From Himantopus leucocephalus (taxonomy: Eukaryota; Chordata; Aves; Charadriiformes; Recurvirostridae): a stretch of 64,000 nt of DNA. Shown here in pieces: positions 55,861-64,000 of the stretch. Numbering within the stretch: the stretch's first letter is position 1; each line of letters starts with the position of its first letter. The position numbers were made by a program, and so were the translations under genes. A model generated the notes under the pieces. It saw only the letters and a program-made list of their open reading frames with translations. It had not been told where the DNA came from and did not search any database. The DNA is taken from the NCBI GenBank assembly GCA_003993805.1, contig RSEF01000005.1, positions 41,595,215 to 41,659,214 of the forward strand. Direction: 5' to 3'.

Positions 55861-58800
55861 AAATCATTGGCGGGGGGCAGGGGGAGGTGTTAAATGCAAA
55901 GACCTTATCTCTAGCTCTGGTAGTCTTTGTTACTGGGAGACTTAATTATACCTCCTTGCCCTGTTTTTATGTTCTTCCCTGGCCATCTGCTGCTGGCCAC
56001 TTTAGCAGAAAGGGGGCACTGCCCTAATTGGGCCTGTGGGCTGAACCAATACAACTGTTTCTGCATGTGCTGTGTGTGCCACCAAGAGATGGTTGCGGTC
56101 AGCGTGTGACTGGTTAGCTTTATGAAGGGCTTGGTGAAGCACTGAAGTCTTTAGCAAATCTGTGGTGTATCAATGTTAGCTGTTGTCTGTCTTCTTAGTT
56201 TGTCTTACAAAAGATGCTTTGAGCCCTTGGCCAATTCTGATCTTTTCCATGACTTCACTCCTACTTACAATTGTTTGGATGCTGCTACTCCTAGAGCTGA
56301 AGACTTTTTTACCCTCAGCCAAGCCCTGCGGAAGGAAGCACGCAAAGACCAGAAGCACGGTGGAGCTCTCAAAGCTGATTAGCACTAATGTAAAGACACT
56401 TGCTGGCTGCAGTTCTTTGGGAGCAAGGCTGTTGGTTTTGGCTGGCTGGCAGCAGTGTTTTGGGTCAGGGCTGTTGTGTTTTCCTGAATCATCCTTGTGC
56501 TTTCTAAACCCAACTCTCATTAGTCATTTATCGGCCTCTGTCTCTTCCAGCACGCTGCTAGGCTAGTCCTCCTGCTCCCCAGGCACAGGTGTTCAGGTTT
56601 TGCCATGGTATCATTTCAAACTGGTTGCAATGGGAGAGAATGTCTTTGTAAAGAAAGGCAGGCACACAGCACAACCTCGCCAGCTTTCTGTTACTGGGAA
56701 CTTGAACACCGACGCTTTCTGTACATCAGCTAATGTTTGCTCTGATTCCCTGCGTGATACCTTAGCCTGAAAGAGAAAAATCTTGTTGGTTTTCATTTTA
56801 TTTTGTGTGCAGGTAGCCGCAACAACTACTGCAATCGTGGTTTAACACTTGGATCTTAAGAACATATCCCAGCAGTTAAACACGCCTTTAACTTGGGGGA
56901 GAGAAACACGTTTAGAGAACTCAACATTGATTAGTAAAGAAACCTCCTTCCCTCCTCGGCTAATCAGAGAAAATGGAATATTTTCCTAATATTTCCTGTG
57001 AAGCTCTTCTGTAAGAGGACATTTCAGGTTGCCCTCAGTTTGTCCTAATGCCCAGCGTGCTTACTATAAAGACATGCCATCCCTTTTTCTTTTCTAATTC
57101 CAATGTGATTGAACAATAATAAGGAAAGTAAGGATAGCCTTGAAAAGCCTAGACAAAGCAGAAGGGTGCCCAGGCAATGTAAGAAAGGCAGCTGCCAGTT
57201 TAGAGGTAAGGGACCAAGGAAAGCTTATGTCCCTTGAATGGTGTTTGAAGAGACCAGTGGGGCCCAGGCTCGCCGTAGTCCTCTGACTACCCTTACCCAT
57301 CTCTTGACACTGGCAGCTCCAGTGCCGCATAGACAGTTCAGAACCCCAAAACTGCTGCCTTTCACAAAGCCACAGACTGACCATCCCTGTGCTGTATTTA
57401 ACCCGAAGAAAAGTCTATTTTAAAGTCCTACTGTGGTGCCCAAATCCAAACCTTGGATGCAACATTCAGAGGGCCTAAGCACTCGATGCAGGTGGGCTAT
57501 GGGGGAGACGGTGAGGTCCCTGTGTGAACTTGGAAAGCGATTGTGTTGGTTCAAAGACTGAGCCTGTCACGGTCAGAGTGGTGGTAACTGTGGGGCTGTG
57601 AGTAGCTGTTGTAACTGCAGAAAAATCTTGTCGTGCTTCGCCTCCCTCTCCAGCCTTGTGCTCATCTTGTTTTTTCATTCAATCTCATTTCTGGCTTTTC
57701 CTACTGGCCATCAATAATTCAGCCACCTCCTCCTCCTCCTCCTCCTGAGGGCAGGCTGAGAGGTCTCTTGGTTGCCTGGTTTAGACGCATCATCCCAGTG
57801 AGTGCCATTGCCTGGAAGAAGGACCTTGGCAGTGCTGGCTGAGTGAGGCGTGTGGAGATGGCGGTGCTTACACAGGGTGTGATGCTGTCTGTGCTCAATA
57901 GTCAGAAGTAGACTAAAAACCTGGAATCCTTCTTTCTCACGTCTCTGCCCCAATTACCACAGTGCATTTCCTTCCGCTTTCTCAAGCAGGCATGAGCTTG
58001 CCCTCCTGCACCGCCTGACCACCAGATCAATGCAAATGCCATGACTTCAGCACTTGCACCCACTTTATAAGCACTGGACAGCTGCTGTAATGCTTGCAAC
58101 ACTCATGAGGTCACTGTTGGGTTTAAGCCAGTGGTCTATTTTATGATTAGAGATTTTGTTTTTCACTGGAACAAGTTCAAGGCTTTTTCATCGCTAGCTC
58201 ATGTTTATTCCTTGCAACAGTGAAGCGCTGAATGTGGGGAGAAAATGGGTGAGTGAAAGAAACAGACCAGTCCATGGCAAAGACAGTGCCTGTCTAACCA
58301 ACCCTTGACAAAGCTAATCTCAAAAACTCAGAAGCTTGCCGAGTATTTCTTTTCTGGCTACGGGAAAACACCAAATGAGTGTTTCTAAGCAAGAGGGCTG
58401 GGGCTCTCCTCCCCTTCTGCGGCATGTACAAATCATGCCGTCCCCCACCCCAGCCTCTTCCGTGGGGCTATGTGCATCCCAAGGGACAGAACGCAGCAGG
58501 TCCTAAACACAATAAACATTACTCTGTCTGGGTTAGTTTTTACATTTCTGTGTTTTATTTCTTGTTTTGTTTGAAATGACCTGTACCACAAGAATACAAT
58601 TTATTTAACAGGTTTTTTCTTTTCTTTTTTTTTTTTCTTAGGAGCAGATAATAGTTAAGTAGATACTGTTTATTTCACTGACTGTCTATAACTCCCTGCA
58701 TCATTCTCACAGCCTCTGTCTCTCTGGCTTCTCCACATAACCCAGCCACAAGAACAACAGAGTGGCCTTTGGCCATATGATTGATTACAGCTTGTGGATA

Positions 58801-61560
58801 CAAAGTGGAAGCTCTTTTTTCTCAGCTCCGACTGTTAATAAAAGCTCAACAAGTTACATTCTAGGGTCTTTCTCAATGACTTTCCCCTCTAATAGCTGCT
58901 TACGTGTTTCTGGTGCAGCATGTTTTATCTTATATATTTGTAATAGCTTAAAAAAAAAGATGACTTAGTTTACAAAGAGAAAAATAATGCCCCCTTAGCA
59001 TGAGCAATACTGCAAGGTTCTGATTGTTGTGGGGGAGTTTCTTCTAGCTTCACAGTTTTGCTGCGAGGTGTAATGCCCAAGTTTCCCCAGAAACCTAATT
59101 CGGTGTGGTATTTTACCTTTCCTTTTAATTGATCCCCATGAAATTTGTTTTGCATTACAGGCCAGACACCGCTGTTCCCAGAGCAGAATGTGCCCAAAAC
59201 AGAAGAGCTGGTCACTTGGGAAGAATTGCCTTTTGTAGTAGCTGATGGGTACGTGGTTTCTGTTATCTGCACATGCAAATCAGAGGCTGCAGCTGTTTTT
59301 AGCGTAGTTGTTGGACGTGGGCTTCATGCTTATTCACTGTCCCTCATACACTTACCTCTACTGCTTTGCTTTTCTTTAAGTCATAGAGCCCATTTGTGTC
59401 CCAAGGCTCAAGCTCCATCATCTTTTGCCCCATGTAGAAGGACAGCTGTATGGCGCTGACTCTGTGACTCCTATATTACAAATGAACAGCATAAAGAGCA
59501 TTGACCCAGAACCCATTTCCTAGTTCATGGCTCAACTTCCATATCTCCAGACCTTTTTGTAAGAGACTGTGAGCGTTCAAAGACCTAAGCAGTTGCTGAA
59601 GCCCCATTTCCTACTTCAAAGTGCACTGAGAGGACACTAAGACGTTACCCTTCCCTGCAAGCCGAGCTCACTGTGTCGCTGGACATGCTCTTCAGTTGTG
59701 GCAGCGTGACAGTACTGGTGATGCACAACAGACCAGAATAACTGGGAAGTGATAGGTGTGACTCCTGCACTGGTCTGAAGGGCCCAAGAGACCTGACCTG
59801 GCTCCCAATATAAGATGGTACAAGCCTTTTAAGGGTTAAATCTAGACAGGTGTTTCTCCCCAGTTCCTGGGGATGAGTTTGCATTCCTTGCTTAAAGAGA
59901 TTAATATATGCTAATTACTGTCTGGTTCAGTTCCCACCCTATTTCAGAAGCAATGCAAACATTTCCAGGCGTACTATCTTTAAGCAATGGGGGATATCCA
60001 GATGGGTTCCATGCAGCTGCAATGGAGAAAGAAGGTCCTGGAAAGAAAATGCATTTGGTATCTTTATAGTGTTCTGCCAAGGCCAGAGTTGCCTCCATAC
60101 CATAGCCCTACTCTAAATAGCCAGCAGTCTCTATGGGCTAGAAGCTAACTCGTTAGCTCTCTACAATCATGTTTTGTAGATAGTTCTCCTTCCCTATTCT
60201 GGAAAGCAGGCTCGAGTCCAAGTACAACAAAGCTGGAAGAGCCTTTTTTTTTTTTGTAAGTGACCTTTCCAGTTAGGGCCCAGCAGAGTAAGAATTGCTT
60301 CTTAGGATCTTTTCAGCCCGTTTTTGGGCAGCTACTTTTGCACAGCAGGTCAGAACACTGTGCTGTGGCTGAGCAGGGTGGGACTCAGCAGGGAAGCAAC
60401 AGTGATCAAGACAAACTTACAGGCGATAGTGCAACCGAGCACATTTGTTTACGTCACAGCCAGAAAGAGTTGCCCAAGCTGGCGCTATAGCAGTGGCGTG
60501 CATTTCACTTTGGTCCCTCTCAGTCACAGATGGGTACGGGGATCGTGAGCGCAGCCAAAAGCCTCTCATTTTCTCCCCAGCTGCCTCTGGGAGGGAGCTG
60601 GGGAGAGAAGCACAAGTATCTGTTCAAAGCACAAGGCCACGGTGTAATTGCTACCGCTGTGAGCATGGAAGCAGTCCCAGCTCCCACGTGCCTTCTTCCT
60701 CTTAGGTCTCTGTGGGTTTACTAATATGCCTGAAGCAAGACTGAATTCCTTTATCAAGTGAGTACAAAATGCGTGAGAGTAGCTACAAGTGTGTAGTGCA
60801 GGGAAAACTCAAAGGAGATGGAACTGAACTAACTCAAGTACCATGAGCAGACTGGCTACCAGAGCTGAGAGGTGAGCATCAGTTACTGCCCCCAGGCTCT
60901 GAGCTGGCCTGGGCGTTGTTCTGCAGCACTGACAGCCCTGCTGTGACACGTTCTGCTCCAGTGAGCACCCAGTGTCTCCCTGATCACATACCTCAACCCT
61001 GTTTTGGAAGGCTTCCTGCTGGGGGCAAGTTACTCCTCTGCCACACCACTTTTCTCCTGGACTAGCCAGGAGGGGTGGAAGCTTGAGGGGAACAGAGGCA
61101 GTAGAGCTAGTGATGTCTCAAATGTAGACCAGAGGGTTTTTTCTCACCTCTACCACCATGCCACTGATCACAAAACAGATAATACATTCAGGTTTCATCA
61201 GCTCAGGCTGGCTCAAAACTAAGTGACCTAGAAAATAACATCTCAGAGAATGCTAACAGCGAGTTTTGTCAGTCACCCTCATTCCCCTCTGGCTACTGGG
61301 AACGCAGCAGTTGTGGCTTAGGCAGCAGATCTAAACCGGGGCTTGGAGACAGCAGGAACCTGGTTACATGAAAAGAGTAAATAAACATTCCCCCACTTCT
61401 TCTCCCACCACCTCAAGGTCAGGTATTTGCTTTCCCATCAGTGAGAGAACCTCTTACCAGGCCCAGGTATAATCTGTGCTAGCTATTTCGTTGCTGTTGA
61501 GGATAATGGGATGAGGCAGGGGAAGACAGTAGTTGAGATATCGGGGGTTTCATGCCACCC
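55861..61560. other. Intergenic / ESRRB downstream region, no gene seen
   Basis: No exon or RNA gene was recognised. A (CCT)n run lies at 57723-57747, and T-rich runs at about 58616-58640 and 60246-60256. An exact TCAAGGTCA lies just inside the next feature, at 61413 within this stretch. Confidence 0.4.
57723..57747. repeat. CCT/AGG trinucleotide microsatellite
   Basis: About seven to eight uninterrupted CCT units on the plus strand. Confidence 0.85.
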
Positions 61561-61565
61561 TCTAA

Positions 61566-61571
61566 TTTATT
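61566..61571 (-). terminator. ESRRB: Candidate polyA signal for ESRRB
   Basis: Minus-strand AATAAA about 1.14 kb downstream of the ESRRB stop is the nearest canonical hexamer I noticed. An ATTAAA variant lies at 61702-61707. No strong GT-rich element follows, so the choice is uncertain. Confidence 0.3.
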
Positions 61572-62708
61572 TCCCTAGGCTGCCACAAAAAAAAGCAATC
61601 TCTCAGGCTCAAGAGCTGCCTCCTCCGAAAAGCAGCACCCTTGATTCCTAACTAGCATTTGGCAATAAGCCTAAGTCTCTGTGGAGGCAAAGAGCTATCA
61701 CTTTAATGAATTCTAGGAAAGCCCTGGTTTGGGGTGTATTTATACTTGGGCAGTAACCATGCAGACAAAGCCTTGTGTTCTCTGCCACAAGGAACAAGTG
61801 GGGAATGGCACTCAGCTGAGCTGAAGAGGCAGGTTTCACTATGGGGTGAAAATGTGGAAGAATTGTAGATAGCACCACATAGGAGAGGATGCAGAGATTA
61901 TCAAGTCATCCCAGCACTGAAGCACAACATTGGGCTCATTTTTTCTTGCCATCTGGGAAAGGAGACTTGCATTCTCTCAGGGACATACATCCTACCTCTT
62001 CAGGGGCCTGCGGGGATTGTACATGGGAGGGATAGCCAGGCGTAATGAGACACTGTACAAGGTGGCAGAATATCTTACACAGTTAGGAGCATCTTTCCCG
62101 GTAAGAAGTGGGGCCTGTATGTACAAGTGTTAGCTGTCGCTAGAGGAGCCTGGGAGGCAGTCATTTTGATCAGGAGAGGTCCAGCAGCGCTCTTCTCCAA
62201 AGAAGCATCTGGTCTATGGTTAGAGCCAGAAAGGTGACAAAAAGAAGGACCCTGGCTGCTTCCCTGTCTATCTGACCCCTCACAACACCAGCAGATAAAG
62301 TTTATATTGACTCTATTCTTCCTCTCTTCCTGCTTCTGTCCCCACTCCCCCTCCAGCGCTGGCGGAGGGAGCTGGGGAGCAGGCGGCCTGGACAGCGCTG
62401 AGAGCATCACTGCTCAGAGGGGCTGAGCCCCGATGACCACCTCAACAAGTGCAAGAGCATATTCTGGTATTTCCCACAGAGAAAACAAACGAAAAAAAGA
62501 GAAACAGGTGACTGATTAAAAGAGTTTCCCCCCTCCTATACACGAGATTCTGCAGTCACGCCGACAGATAGACATTAAATAATTCTTCCATAATAAATGA
62601 TTGGAGATAAAAGCCGGCGGTGGCTGCTGCTGCTGTTTGGATTGCTCCGTTGTCTGCATCTTTGTTTCTAGTTTGTTCCCCGGCCACTGTCGGCTGGCGC
62701 TGGGGCTG
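61572..62708 (-). other. ESRRB: ESRRB 3' untranslated region (predicted)
   Basis: This is the sequence immediately after the ESRRB stop on the minus strand. The part next to the stop (about 62500-62708) is low in repeats, with a short GCT run (62624-62635) and AATTATTT-type AT-rich motifs that could be conserved. The extent depends on the uncertain polyA site. Confidence 0.4.

Positions 62709-64000
<1,292 letters not shown>

Overview
This is a vertebrate nuclear DNA window, almost certainly from a bird. Genes are sparse and split by GT-AG introns. CR1 LINE tails of avian type are present, ending in a CCAGATGACCTCC-like core and a TGTGATTC tail. No bacterial, phage, plasmid or CRISPR structure is visible. 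Two gene loci, both on the minus strand, can be identified with confidence: placenta growth factor (PGF), complete at 6185-11528 in seven coding exons, and the 3' terminal coding exon of estrogen-related receptor beta (ESRRB) at 62709-62953.

Layout. 1-330 is a GC-rich CpG island with a splice-donor-like site pointing off the left edge; it is probably the promoter of the next minus-strand gene. 331-5550 is intergenic. About 5550-11650 is PGF with its 3'UTR, polyA signal and CpG-island promoter, which carries a CGG repeat. 11944-12943 is a gap of exactly 1000 N. From 12944 the base composition turns abruptly AT-richer, and about 50 kb of gene-poor DNA follows. That stretch holds several CR1 fragments, an ancient SINE/L2-type element, a broken retrocopy of NPNT (nephronectin) running into a CR1 fragment at a 100-N gap (23244-23343), and several AT-rich stretches that look like conserved non-coding DNA. 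The right end holds the ESRRB 3'UTR, its last coding exon and part of an intron.

PGF is a secreted cystine-knot growth factor. Its exon sizes (66, 40, 197, 77, 30, 63, 22 coding nt) and phases match the VEGF family plan, including a separate, skippable heparin-binding exon. ESRRB is an orphan nuclear receptor; only helices 10-12 of its ligand-binding domain are in view. The two genes do not share a pathway. Their closeness is notable because in human they lie on the same chromosome arm (14q24) but over 1 Mb apart, with ESRRB in the opposite orientation relative to PGF.

The main points for a second look are: (1) the PGF/ESRRB juxtaposition across a placeholder gap, explained by one inversion or one reversed scaffold block; (2) the intronless, frameshifted NPNT retrocopy, unusual for a bird; (3) three near-identical direct duplications each split by a single N, most simply read as uncollapsed haplotype ends; (4) a CGG tract upstream of PGF that would encode polyarginine in an upstream ORF. 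I did not find a convincing new biological system.
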